Assembly (NCBI GenBank): GCA_029961685.1
Contig: JARWKL010000007.1
Span: 14,393,013 to 14,457,012 of the forward strand
Length of the DNA stretch: 64,000 bases
Direction of reading: 5' to 3'
Source of the DNA: Aristolochia californica
Taxonomy: Eukaryota > Streptophyta > Magnoliopsida > Piperales > Aristolochiaceae
Both the position numbers and the translations under genes were made by a program. This document shows positions 1 through 12,111 of the stretch, one piece after another (position 1 is the stretch's first letter; each line of letters begins with the position of its first letter). A model generated the notes under the pieces. It was given only the letters and a program-made list of their open reading frames with translations. It was not told where the DNA came from and did no database searches.

Positions 1-553
1 GGGGGAGCGAAAACCCAAAGTTCTGATTTAAGAAAAAAGTGTACATTTAAAATGGAAATGCACAATGCACAAATGTAGAGAGAGATATTTCCAAAGAGTG
101 TCTGTATGTTTTACGGATCGTATGCACTTTTTTTCATTTTTATATCTAAGGTTTTGCAATCGTCGGGAAATGGGGGAGGCGGGCGATTTTTAACTGTGTG
201 TTGACTTCAAATCCATAAGTAAATTCTAACATAAATATAGCCCGTTACGCATGACAAATAACTTTACAATCATGTTTGATTGTTAGCTCAACTTTTTGAA
301 TATGGGCAAATTAATGGCTTGTTTGACTCGGGCAAATATCCCACTGCACGTTGACTTGAGACTTTAATGAGCGTATGTTATTCTCTTTAAAAGCTTTGGA
401 TCCATAGGCCATTTGAATCTTTAACATGTTTCTGGCAGGCATATCCATTTTTAAAATATGTGTAGAAAAAATCCCCTTCATGTAAAATTCCAAGATATTA
501 GTTTTGGACTAGTGGAATTTCCCAAACTTGGATTAAAAAACTTTTGTGTTCAT
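1..553 (+). repeat. Partial B monomer at the left edge
   Basis: The window opens inside a B monomer about 122 bp after its anchor (GGGGGAGCGAAAAC), followed by the G-rich box near 165-185 and the B tail leading to A. Variants AATAACTTTACAATCATGT and AATATGTGTAGAAAAAATCC are shared with the B at 5875, about 5.99 kb to the right, so these two are close relatives. Confidence 0.9.
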
Positions 554-2558
554 TTGTGGTGTGTGAATAAATTTTCTTCAATTACTTTTTTTATTGTTTT
601 AAACTTTTTCCGTACAGCAACTATGAAATTTTCATTTTGTTGTGCTCTATTTGCCTTTTTTGTTTACGGGATGGAGAGAGAGCAAAAAACTCGAAGTTTT
701 GATTAAAGAAAAATGTGTACTTCTAAAACGGAAATGCACAATGCACATATGTAGAGAGAGATAATTCCAAAGAGTGTGTGTAATTTTTAGGGATTGTAAG
801 CACCTTTTCGTTTTATATCTCAGGTTTTGCAATCGTCGGGAAAAATGGGTTGCGGATGATTTTTAACTGAGTGTTGAATTGCAATCCATAAGTCATTTCA
901 TAAAAAAATATAGCCCGTTACGCTTGATAAATCACATTACAATCATCTATGCTTAATTATGTCATCTTTTTTGCAAATGGGCAAAATAATGGCATGTTTG
1001 ACTCGGGCAAATATCCCACCGCAAGTTCACTTAAGAATTTAATGAGCGTTTGTTATTCTCTTTAAAAGTTTTGCATCCATAGCTTATGTGCATCTTTAAC
1101 ATGTTTCAAACATGCATATCCATTTTTAAAACTGTGTGGACGAAATCTCTTTCTTGCAAATTCCAAGCTATTAGGGTTAAACTAGTGGAATTTCCCAAAA
1201 TTGGATAACAAAACTTTTGTGTTCATTTGTGCTGGGTGAATAAATTTCCTTTATTTTTATTTGTTGTTGTTTTAAATTGTTTCCATACATCAACTACAAA
1301 ATTTTCATTTTGTTGTAGGCTTTTTGCCTTGTTTGTTTTTAGGATGAAGGGAGAGTGAAAAGTCAAAGTTTTTATTTAAGAAAAAAGTGTACATCTAAAA
1401 TGGAAAAGCACAATGCACAATTGTAGGGAGACATAATTCCAAAGAGTGTCTGTAATTTTTAGGGATTGTAAGCTCTTTTTAGTTTTCATATCTCAGGTTT
1501 TTCAATCGTCGGGAAAGATTGTGGCAGAGGATTTTTAACTAAGTGTTGAATTGCAATCCATTAGTCATTTCATACAAAATTATAGCACTCACTTTACAAT
1601 AATCTATGATTGCAAGATAAATTTTTTGAAAATGGGCAAAATAATGACTTTTTAAACTCGGGTAAATATACCACCGCACGTTCACTTGAGAATTTAATGT
1701 GCGTTTGTTATTCTATTTAAAAGCTTTGGATCCATAGGTCATTTGAATCTTTAACATGTTTCGAGCATGCATATCCTTTTTTAAAACATGTGAAGAAAAA
1801 ATCTCCTTCATGTAAAATTCCAAGCTTAATAGGGTTGGACTAATGGAATTTCCCAAACTTGGATAACAAAACTTTTGTGTTCATTTGTGGTGTGTGAATA
1901 GATATTTTTTATTTACATTAGTTATTATTTTAAATATTTTCCACACAAGAACTATAAAATTTTTATTTTGTTGTGATCCTTTTTGCCTTTTTCGTTTACG
2001 GGATGAAGGGGGAGCGAAAACTCAAAGTTCTGATTTAAGAAAAAAGTGTATATCTAAAATGGAAATGCACAATGCACAAATGTAGAGAGAGATATTTCCA
2101 AAGAGTGTCTGTATGTTTTAGGGATCGTATGCACTCTTTCATTTTTATATCTAAGGTTTTGCAATCGTCGGGAAACGGGTGAGGCGGGTGATTTTTAACT
2201 GAGTGTTGACTCTAAATCCATAAGTCATTTCTTACAAAAATATAGCCCATCACGCATGACAAATCACTTTGCAATCATCTATGATTGTTAGATCCACTTT
2301 TTGAATATGGGCAAAATAATGTCTTGTTTGACTCGGGCAAATATCCCACCGCACGTTCACTTGAGAATTTAATGAGAGTTATTTATTCTCTTTAAAAGCT
2401 TTGGATCCTTAGGTCATTTGAATCTTTAACATGTTTCTGGCATGCATATCCATTTTTAAAACATGTGTAGAAAAAATATGCTTCATGTAAAATTCCATGA
2501 TATTAGTTTTGGACTAGTGGAATTTTCCAAACTTGGATAACAAAACTTTTGTGTTCAT
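554..2558 (+). repeat. A-C-B trimer (A 554, C 1227, B 1885)
   Basis: Canonical order. The C monomer is 658 bp because about 16 bp are missing near 1585: the usual GTTACGCATGATAAAT between the AGCCC motif and CACTTTAC. The same deletion is in the C at 5217, which marks the two as copies of one ancestor. Confidence 0.92.
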
Positions 2559-4542
2559 TTGTGGTGTGTGAATAAATTTTCTTTATTTACTTTTTTTATT
2601 GTTTTAAACTTTTTCCGTACATCAACTATGAAATTTTCATTTTGATGTGATCTATTCGCCTTTTTTGTTTACAGGATGAAGGAGAGCAAAAAACTCGAAG
2701 TTTTGATTTAAGAAAAATGTGTACATCTAAAACGGAAATGCACAATACACATATGTAGAGAGAGATAATTCCAAAGAGTGTCTGTAATGTTTAGGGACTG
2801 TAAGCACCTTTTCGTTTTTATATCTCAGGTTTTGCAATCGTCCGGAAAAATGGGTTGCAAGAGGATTTTTAACTGAGTGTTGAATTGGAATCCATAAGTC
2901 ATTTCATACAAAAATATGGCCCATTACGCATGATAAATCACATTACAATCATCTATGATTAATTATGTCAGCTTTTTGCAAATGGGCAAAATAATGGCAT
3001 GTTTGACTCAGGTAAATATCCCACCGCAAGTTCACTTGAGAATTTAATGAGCGTTTGTTATTCTCTTTAAAAGCTTTGCATCCATAGCTCATTTGCATCT
3101 TTAACATGTTTCAAACATGCATATCCATTTTTAAAACATGTGTGGACGAAATCTCTTTCTTGCAAAATTCCGAGCTATTAGGGTTAAACAAGTGGAATTT
3201 CCCAAAATTGGATAACAAAACTTTTGTGTTCATTTGTGTTGGGTGAATAAATTTTCTTTATTTATATTTTTCATTGTTTTAAATTTTTTCCATACATCAA
3301 CTATAAAATTTTCATTTTGTTGTAAGCTTTTTGCCTTGATTGTTTTCGGGATGAAAGGAGAGAGAAAAGTCAAAGTTTTGTTTTAAGAAAAAAGTGTACA
3401 TCTAAAATGGAAGAGCACAATGCACAATTGTACGGAGAGATAATTCCAAAGAGTGTCTGTAATTTTTAGGGATTGCAAGCTCTTTTTAGTTTTCATATCT
3501 CAGGTTTTGAAATCGGCGGGAAAAATTGGTGGCAGAGGATTTTTAACTGAGGGTTGAATTGCAATCCATAAGTCATTTCATACAAAAATGAAGCACGTTA
3601 CGCATGATAAATCACTTTACAATCATCCATGATTGTTAGATCAAATTTTTGAAATTGGGCAAAATAATGACTTGTTAGACTCGGGTAAATGTCGCACCCC
3701 ACGTTCACTTGAGAATTTATTGAGCGTTTGTTATTCACTTTAAATGCTTTGGATTAATTGGTCATTTGAATCTTTAACATGTTTCAAGCATGCATATCCA
3801 TTTTTAAAACATGTGTTGAAAAAATCTCCTTCATGTAAAATACCATTCTTAATAGGGTTGGACTAATGGAATTTCCCAAACTTGGATAACAAAACTTTTG
3901 TGTTCATTTCTGGTGTGTGATTAGATATTTTTTATTTACATTAGTTATTATTTTAAATATTTTCCACACATCAACTATAAAATTTTTATTTTGTTGTGAT
4001 CTTTTTAGCGTTTTTTGTTTACGGGAATAAGGGGGAAACATGTGTTGAAATGCACAATGCACAAATGTAGAGAGAGATATTTCCAAAGAGTGTCTGTATG
4101 TTTAAGGGATCGTATGCACTTTTTTGTTTTTATATCTAAGGTTTTGCAATCGTCGGGAAACGAGAGAGGCGGGCGATTTTTAGCTGAGTGTTGACTTCAA
4201 ATCCATAAGTCATTTCTTACAAAAATATAGCCGGTTATCCATGACAAATCACTTTACAATCACCTATGATTGTTAGCTCAACTTTTTGAATCTGAGCAAA
4301 ATAATGGCTTCTTTCACTCGGGAAAATATCCTACCGCACGTTCACTTGAGAAATTAATGAGTGTTTGTTATTCTCCTTAAAAGCTTTGGATCCATAGGTC
4401 ATTTGAATCTTTAACATGTTTCTGGCATGCATATCCATTTTTAGAACAGGTGTAGAAAAAATCACCATCATGTAAAATTCCAAGATATTAGTTTTGGACT
4501 AGTGGAATTTCCCAACTTTGATAACAAAACTTTTGTGTTCAT
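2559..4542 (+). repeat. A-C-B trimer (A 2559, C 3234, B 3908)
   Basis: The A monomer shares GATCTATTCGCC and ACAATACACATATG with the A at 4543, so these trimers are tandem sisters. The B monomer is only 635 bp: about 49 bp downstream of GGGGGA are replaced by about 11 bp (near 4036-4049) resembling the tail of the preceding C monomer. Confidence 0.92.
4036..4050 (+). other. Templated-insertion scar in a B monomer
   Basis: After GGGGGA the sequence reads AACATGTGTTGAAA and then resumes at TGCACAATGC. The insert matches AACATGTGTTGAAA at 3808-3821 in the preceding C tail, including the uncommon GTTG where most copies have GTAG or GTGG. About 49 bp of normal B sequence are lost. Confidence 0.75.
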
Positions 4543-6543
4543 TTGTGGTGTGTGAATAAATTTTCTTTATTTAATTTTTTTATTGTTTTAAACTTTTTCC
4601 GTACATCAACTATGAAATTTTCATTTTGCTGTGATCTATTCGCCTTTTTTGTTTACGGGATGAAGGAGAGCAAAAAACTCGAAGTTTTGATTTAAGAAAA
4701 ATGTGTACATCTAAAACGGAAATGCACAATACACATATGTAGAGAGAGATAATTCCAAAGAGTGTCTGTAATGTTTAGGGATTGTAAGCACCTTTTCGTT
4801 TTTATATCTTAGGTTTTGCAATCGTCTGGAAAAATGGGTTGCGGAGGATTTTTAACTGAGTGTTGAATTGGAATCCATAAGTCATTTCATACAAAAATAT
4901 GGCCCGTTACACATGATAAATCACATTACAATCATCTATGATTAATTATGTCAGCTTTTTGCAAATGGGCAAAATAATGGCATGTTTGACTCAGGTAAAT
5001 ATCCCACCGCAAGTTCACTTGAGAATTTAATGAGCGTTTGTTGTTCTCTTTAAAAGCTTTGAATCCATAGCTCATTTGCATCTTTAACATGTTTCAAACA
5101 TGCATATCCATTTTTAAAACATGTGTGGACGAAATCTCTTTCTTGCAAAATTCCAAGCTATTAGGGTTAAACTAGTGGAATTTCGCAAAATTGGATAACC
5201 AAACTTTTGTGTTCATTTGTGTTGGGCGAAGAAATTTTCTTTATTTATATTTGTTATTGTTTTAAATTTTTTCCATACATCAACTATAAAATTTTCATTT
5301 TGTGGTATGCTTTTTGCCTTGTTTGTTTTCGGGATGAAGGGAGAGCGAAAAGTCAAAGTTTTGATTTAAGAAAAAATTGTACATCTAAAATGGAAAAGCA
5401 CAATGCACAATTGTAGGGAGAGATAATTCCAAAGTGTGTCAGCAATTTTTAGGGATTGTAAGCTCTTTTTAGTTTTCATATCTCAGGTTTTGAAATCGTC
5501 AAGAAAAATTGGTGGCAGAGAATTTTTAATTGAGTGTTGAATTGCAATCCATAAGTCATTTCATACAAAATTATAGCCCTCACTTTACAATCATCTATGA
5601 TTGCTAGAGCAAATTTTTGAAAAAGGGAAAAATAATGACTTGTTAGACTCAGGTAAATATCCCACCGCACTTCACTTAAGAATTTATTGAGCATTTGTTA
5701 TTCTCTTTAAAAGCTTTGGATCCATAGGTCATTTGAATCTTTAACATGTTTCAAACATGCATATCCATTTTTAAAACATGTGTAGAAAAAATCTCCTTCG
5801 TGTAAAATTCCAAGCTTAATAGGGTTGGACTATTGGAATTTCCCAAACTTGGATAACAAAACTTTTGTGTTCATTTGTGGTGTGTGAATAGATATTTTTT
5901 ATTTACATTGGTTATTATTTTAAATATTTTCCACACATCAACTATAAAATTTTTATTTTCTTTTGATCCTTTTTGCCTTTTTTTTTACAGGATGAAGGGG
6001 GAGCGAAAACTTAAAGTTCTGATTTAAGAAAAAAGTGTACATCTAAATTGGAAATGCACAATGCACAAATGTAGAGAGAGATATTTCCAAAGAGTGTCTG
6101 TATGTTTTAGGGATCGTATGCACTTTTTTCGTTTTTATATCTAAGGTTTTGCAATCGTCGGGAAATGGGGGAGGCGGGCGATTTTTAACTGAGTGTAGAC
6201 TTCAAATCCATAAGTCATTTCTTACAAAAATATAGCCCATTACGCATGACAAATAACTTTACAATCATGTATGATTGTTAACTTTTTGAATATGGGCAAA
6301 ATAATGGCTTGTTTGACTCGGACAAATATCCCACTGCACGTTGACTTGAGAATTTAATGAGCGTTTGTTATTCCCTTTAAAATCTATGGATCCATAGGTC
6401 ATTTGAATCTTTAACATGTTTCTGGCATGCATATCCATTTTTAAAATATGTGTAGAAAAAATCCCCTTCATGTAAAATTCCAAGATATTAGTTTTGGACT
6501 AGTGAAATTTCCCAAACTTGGATAACAAAACTTTTGTGTTCAT
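4543..6543 (+). repeat. A-C-B trimer (A 4543, C 5217, B 5875)
   Basis: The C monomer carries the 16-bp deletion also found at 1227 (here near 5577). The B monomer is 669 bp because five bases of GTTAGCTCAAC are missing near 6279. Order and all class motifs are otherwise normal. Confidence 0.92.
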
Positions 6544-9240
6544 TTGTGGTGTGTGAATAAATTTTCTTCATTTAATTTTTTTATTGTTTTGAACTTTTTC
6601 CGTACATCAAATATGAAATTTTCATTTTGCTGCGATCTTTTTGCCTTTTTTGTTTACGGGATGAAGGGAGAGCGAAAAACTCGAAGTTTTGATTTAAGAA
6701 AAATGTGTACATCTAAAACGGAAATGCAGAATGCACATATGTAGAGAGAGATAATTCCAATGAGTGTCTGTAATTTTTAGGGATTGTAAGCACCTTTTCG
6801 TTTTTATATCTCAGGTTTTGCAATCGTCGGGAAAAATGGGTTGCAGAGGATTTTTAACTGAGTGTTGAATTGCAATCCATACGTCATTTTATAGAAAAAT
6901 ATAGCCCGTTACGCATCATAAATCACATTAGAATCATCTATGATTAATTATGTCAGCTTTTTTGCAAATGGGCAAAATAATGGCATGTTTGACTCGGGCA
7001 AATATCCCACCGCAAGTTCACTTGAGAATTTAATGAGCGTTTGTTATTCTCTTTAAAAGCTTTGCATCCATAGCTCATTTGCATCTTTAACATGTTTCAA
7101 ACATGCATATCCATTTTTAAAACATGTGCGGACGAAATCTCTTTCTTGCAAAATTCCAAGCTATTAGGGTTAAACTAGTGGAATTTCCCAAAATTGGATA
7201 ACCAAACTTTTGTGTTCATTTGTGTTGGGTGAATAAATTTTCTTTATTTATATTTATTATTGTTTTAAATTTTTTCCATACATCAACTATAAAATTTTCA
7301 TTTTGTTGTAAGCTTTTTGCCTTGTTTGTTTTCGGGATGAAGGGAGAGCGAAAAGTCAAAGTTTTGATTTAAGAAAAAAGTGTACATCTAAAATGGAAAA
7401 GCACAATGCACAATTGTAGGGAGAGATAATTCCAAAGAGTGTCTGTAGTTTTTAGGGATTGTAAGCTCTTTTTAGTTTTTACATCTCAGGTTTTGCAATC
7501 GTTGGTAAAAATTGGTGGCAGAGGATTTTTAACCGAGTGTTGAATTGCAATCCATAAGTCATTTCAAACCAAAATATAGCCCGTTACGCATGATAAATCA
7601 GTTTACAATCATCTATGATTGTTAGATCAAATTTTTTAAAATGGTCAAAATAATGACTTGTTAGACTCGGGTAAATATCCCACCGCACGTTCACTTGAGA
7701 ATTTAAGGACCGTTTGTTATTCTCTTTAAAAGTTTTGGATCCATAGGTCATTTGAATCTTTAACATGTTTCAAGCACGCATATTCATTTTTAAAACATGT
7801 GTAGAAAAAATCTCCTTCATGTAAAATTCCAAGCTTAATAGGGTTGGACAAATGGAATTTCAAATACATGGATAACAAAACTTTTGTGTTCATTTGTGGT
7901 GTGTGAATAGATATTTTTTCTTTACAGTAGTTATTATTTTAAATATTTTCCACACATCAACTATCAAAATTTTATTTTGTTGTGATCCCTTTTTCCTTTT
8001 TTGTTTACGGGATGAAGGGGGAGCAAAAACTCAAAGTTCTGATTTAAGAAAAAAGTGTACATCTAAAATGGAAATGCACAATGCACAAATGTAGAGAGAG
8101 ATATTTCCAAAGAGTGTCTTTATGTTTTACGGATCGTATGCACTCTTTCGTTATTATATCTAAGGTTTTGCAATCATCGGGAAACGGGGGAGGCGGGCGA
8201 TTTTTACCTGAGTGTTGACTTCAAATCCATAAGTCATTTCTTACAAAAATATAGCCCGTTACGCATGACAAATCACTTTACAATCATCTATGATTGTTAG
8301 CTCAACTTTTTGAATATGGGCAAAATAATGTCTTGTTTGACTCGGGCAAATATCCCACCAAACGTTCACTTGAGAATTTAATGAGCGTTTGTTATTATCT
8401 TTAAAAGATTTGCATCCATAGCTCATTTGCATCTTGAACATGTTTCAAACATGCATATCCATATTTAAAACATGCGTGGACGAAATCTCTTTCTTGCAAA
8501 ATTTCAACCTATTAGTGTTAAACTAGTAGAATTTCCCAAAATTGGATAACAAAACTTTTGTGTTCATTTGTGTTGGGTGATTAAATTTTCTTTATTTATA
8601 TTTGTTATTTTTTTAAAATTTTTCGATACATCAACTATAAAATTTTAATTTTTATGTAAGCTTTTTGCCTCGTTTGTTTTCGGGATGAAGGGAGAGCGAA
8701 TAGTCAAAGTTTTTATTTAAGAAAAAAGTGTACATCTAAAATGGAAAAGCACAATGCACAATTGTAGGGAGAGATATTTCCAAAGAGTGTCTGTTTGTTT
8801 TAGGGATCGTATGCACTCTTTCGTTTTTATATCTAAGGTTTTGCAATCCTCGGGAAACGGGGGAGGCAGGCAATTTTTAACTGAGTGTTGACTTAAAATC
8901 CATAAGTCATTTCTTACAAAAATATAGCCCGTTACGCATGACAAATCACTTTACAATCATTTATGATTGGTAGCTCAACTTTTTGAATATGGGCAAAATA
9001 ATGGCTTGTTTGACTCGGGCAAATAACCCACCGCACGTTCACTTGAGAATTTAATGAGCGTTTGTTATTCTCTTTAAAAGCTTTGGATCCATAGGTCATT
9101 TGAATCTTTAACATGTTTTTGGCATGCATATCCATTTTTAAAACATGTGTAGAAAAAATCCCTTTCATGTAAAATTCCAAGATATTAGTTTTGGACTAGT
9201 GGAATTTCCCAAACTTGGATAACAAAACTTTTGTGTTCAT
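6544..9240 (+). repeat. Tetramer A-C-B-C/B (6544, 7220, 7894, 8568)
   Basis: After a normal A-C, the B at 7894 changes to an A-type tail (TTTGCATCCATAGCTC, TTTCAAACATGC) and so leads into a C head at 8568. That monomer begins as C (GGGTGATTAAATTT) and changes to B right after CAATTGTAGGGA, with AGATATTTCC and a G-rich box, then leads to A. The result is an extra monomer made from C and B halves. Confidence 0.88.
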
Positions 9241-10588
9241 TTGTGGTGTGTGAATAAATTTTCTTCATTTACTTTTTTTATTCTTTTAAACTTTTTCTGT
9301 ACTTCAACTATTAAATTTTCAATTTGCTGTGATCTATTTGCCTTTTTTGTTTACAGGATGGAGGGAGAGCGAAAAACTCGAAGTTTTGATTTAAGAAAAA
9401 TGTGTACATCTAAAACAGAAATTCACAATTCACATATGTAGAGAGAGATAATTCCAAAGAGTGTCTGTAATTTTTAGGGATTGTAAGCACCTTTTCATTT
9501 TTATATCTTAGGTTTTGCAATCGTTGGGAAAAATGGGTTGCGGAGGATTTTTAACTGGAGTGTTGAATTGCAATCCATAAATAATTTCATAGGAAAAAAT
9601 AGCCCGTTATGCATGATAAATCACATTACAATCATCTATGATGAATTATGTCAGCTTTTTTCAAATGGGCAAAATAATGGCATGTTTGACTCGAGTAAAT
9701 ATCCCACCGCAAGTTCACTTGAGAATTTAATGAGCGTTTGTTATTCTCTTTAAAAGCTTTTCATCCATAGCTCATTTGCATCTTTAACATGTTTCTAACA
9801 TGCATATCCATTTTTTAAACATGTGTGGACGAAATCTCTTTCTTGCAAAATTCCAAGCTATTAGGGTTAAACTAGTGGAATTTCCCAAAATTGGATAACA
9901 AAACTTTTGTGTTCATTTGTGTTGGGTGAATAAATTTTCTTTATTTATATTTGTTATTGTTTTAAATTTTTTCTATACATCAACTATAAAATTTTCATTT
10001 TGTTGTAAGCTTTTTGTCTTGTTTGTTTTCGGGATGAAGGGATAGCGAAAAGTCAAAGTTTTAATTTAAGAAAAAAGTGTTCATCTAAAATGGAAAAGCA
10101 CAATGCAGAATTGTAGGGAGAGATAATTCCAAAGTGTGTCTGTAATTTTTAGGGATTGTAAGCTATTTTTAGTTTTTATATCTATGGTTTTGCAATCGTC
10201 GGTAAAAATTGGTGGCAGAGGATTTTAACTGTGTGTTGAATTGCAATCCATAACTCATTTAATACAAAAATATAGCCCGTTACGCATGATAAATCACTTT
10301 ACAATCATTTATGATTGTTAGATCAAATTTTTGAAAATGGGCAAAATAATGACTTGTTAGACTCGGGCAAATATCCCACCGCACGTTCACTTGAGAATTT
10401 AATGAGCGTTTGTTATTCTCTTTAAAAGTTTTGGATCCATAGGTCATTTGAATCTTTAACATGTTTCTGGCATGCATATCCATTTTTAAAACACATGTAG
10501 AAAAAATCTCCTTCATGTAAAATTCCAAGATATTAGTTTTGGACTAGTGGAATTTCCCAAACTTGGATAACAAAACTTTTGTGTTCAT
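9241..10588 (+). repeat. A-C dimer lacking a B (9241, 9917)
   Basis: The C monomer at 9917 has the C signature through GTTAGATCAAATTTTTG and then a B-type tail (CGGGCAAATATCC, TTTCTGGCATGC), so it leads straight to A at 10589. One crossover between C and B in register, near 10360-10460, explains the missing B. Confidence 0.88.
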
Positions 10589-12111
10589 TTGTGGTGTGTG
10601 AATAAATTTTCTTCATTTACTTTTTTTATTGTTTTAAACTTTTTCCGTACATCAACTATGAAATTTTCATTTTGCTATGATCTATTTGCCTTTTTTGTTT
10701 ACGGGATGAAGGGAGAGCGAAAAACTCGAAGTTTTTATTTAAGAAAAATGTGTACATCTAAAACGGAAATGCACAATGCACATATGTAGAGAGAGATAAT
10801 TCCAAAGAGTGTCTGTAATTTTTAGGGATTGTAAGCACCTTTTCGTTTTTATATCTCAGGTTTTCCAATTGTCGGGAAAAATGGGTTGCGGAGGATTTTT
10901 AACGAAGTGTTAAAGCCCGTTACGCATGATAAATCATATTACAATCATCTATGATTAATTATGTCAGCTTTTTGCAAATGGGCAAAATAATGGCATGTTT
11001 GACTCGGGTAAATATCCCACCGCAAGTTCACTTGAGAATTTAATGACGTTTGTTATTCTCTTTAAAAGCTTTGCATCCATAGGTCATTTGCATCTTTAAC
11101 ATGTTTCAAACATGCATATCCATTTTTAAAACATGCGTGGATGAAATCTCTTTCTTGAAAAATTCCAAGCTATTAGGGTTAAACTAGTGGAATTTCCCAA
11201 AATTGGATAACAAAACTTTTGTGTTCATTTGTGTTGGGTGAATAAATTTTATTTATTTATATTTGTTATTGTTTTAAATTTTTTCCATACATCAACTATA
11301 AAATTATTATTTTGTTGTATGCTTTTTTCCTTGTTTGTTTTCGGGATGAAGGGAGCGCGAAAAGTCAAAGTTTTGATTTAAGAAAAAAGTGACATCTAAA
11401 ATGGAAAAGCACAATGCACAATTGTAGGGAATGATAATTCCAAAGAGTGTCTATAGTTTTTAGGGATTGTAAGCTTTTTTTAGTTTTTATATCTCAGGTT
11501 TTGCAATCGTCGGGAAAAATTTGTGGCAGAGGATTTTTAACTGAGTGTTGAATCGCAATCCATAAGTCATTTCATACAAAAATATAGCCCGTTACGCATG
11601 ATAAATCACTTTACAATTATCTATGATTGTTAGATCAATTTTTTGAAAATGGGCAAAATAATGACTTGGTAGACTCAGGGAAATATCCCACCGCACGTTC
11701 ACTTGAGAATTTAATGAGCGTTTGTTATTCTCTTTAAAAGCTTTGGATCCATAGGTCATTTGAATCTTTAACATGTTTCAAGCATGCATATCCATTTTTA
11801 AAACATGTGTAGAAAAAATCTCCTTCGTTTAAAATTCCAAGCTTAATAGGGTTGGACTAATGGAATTTCCCAAACTTGGATAACAAAACTTTTGTGTTCA
11901 TTTGTGGTGTGTGTATAGATATTTTTTATTTACATTAGTTATTATTTTATTTTTATTTTTTTGTGATCTTTTTTGCCTTTTTTGTTTACGGGATGAAGGG
12001 GGAGCGAAAACTCAAAGTTCTGATTTAAGAAAAAAGTGTACATCTAAAATGTATATTAGTTTTGGACTAGTGTAATTTCCCAAACTTGGATAAAAAAACT
12101 TTTGTGTTCAT
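10589..12111 (+). repeat. A-C plus truncated B (10589, 11229, 11902)
   Basis: The A monomer is 640 bp: about 35 bp between GTGTT and AAGCCCG are missing near 10912. The B at 11902 is cut to 210 bp. It ends at CATCTAAAATG (about 12050) and is joined directly to the A leader ATATTAGTTTTGG, losing about 464 bp including the G-rich box and the dyad. Confidence 0.9.

Noticed and set aside
1171..1182. Telomere-like TTAGGGTTAAAC in the C leader
   Set aside because: A single unit-and-a-half per monomer, never in tandem; chance similarity.
6544..6744. Recurrent 66-codon plus-strand frames, such as this one, in A and B monomers
   Set aside because: They start at TTG, lie in a low-complexity AT-rich head, are broken in many copies and recur only because the monomer recurs. 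No homology or gene context.
10280..10528. 82-codon minus-strand frames in monomer tails
   Set aside because: Same reason: satellite-borne frames with a TTG start, no recognised domain, disrupted in sister copies.
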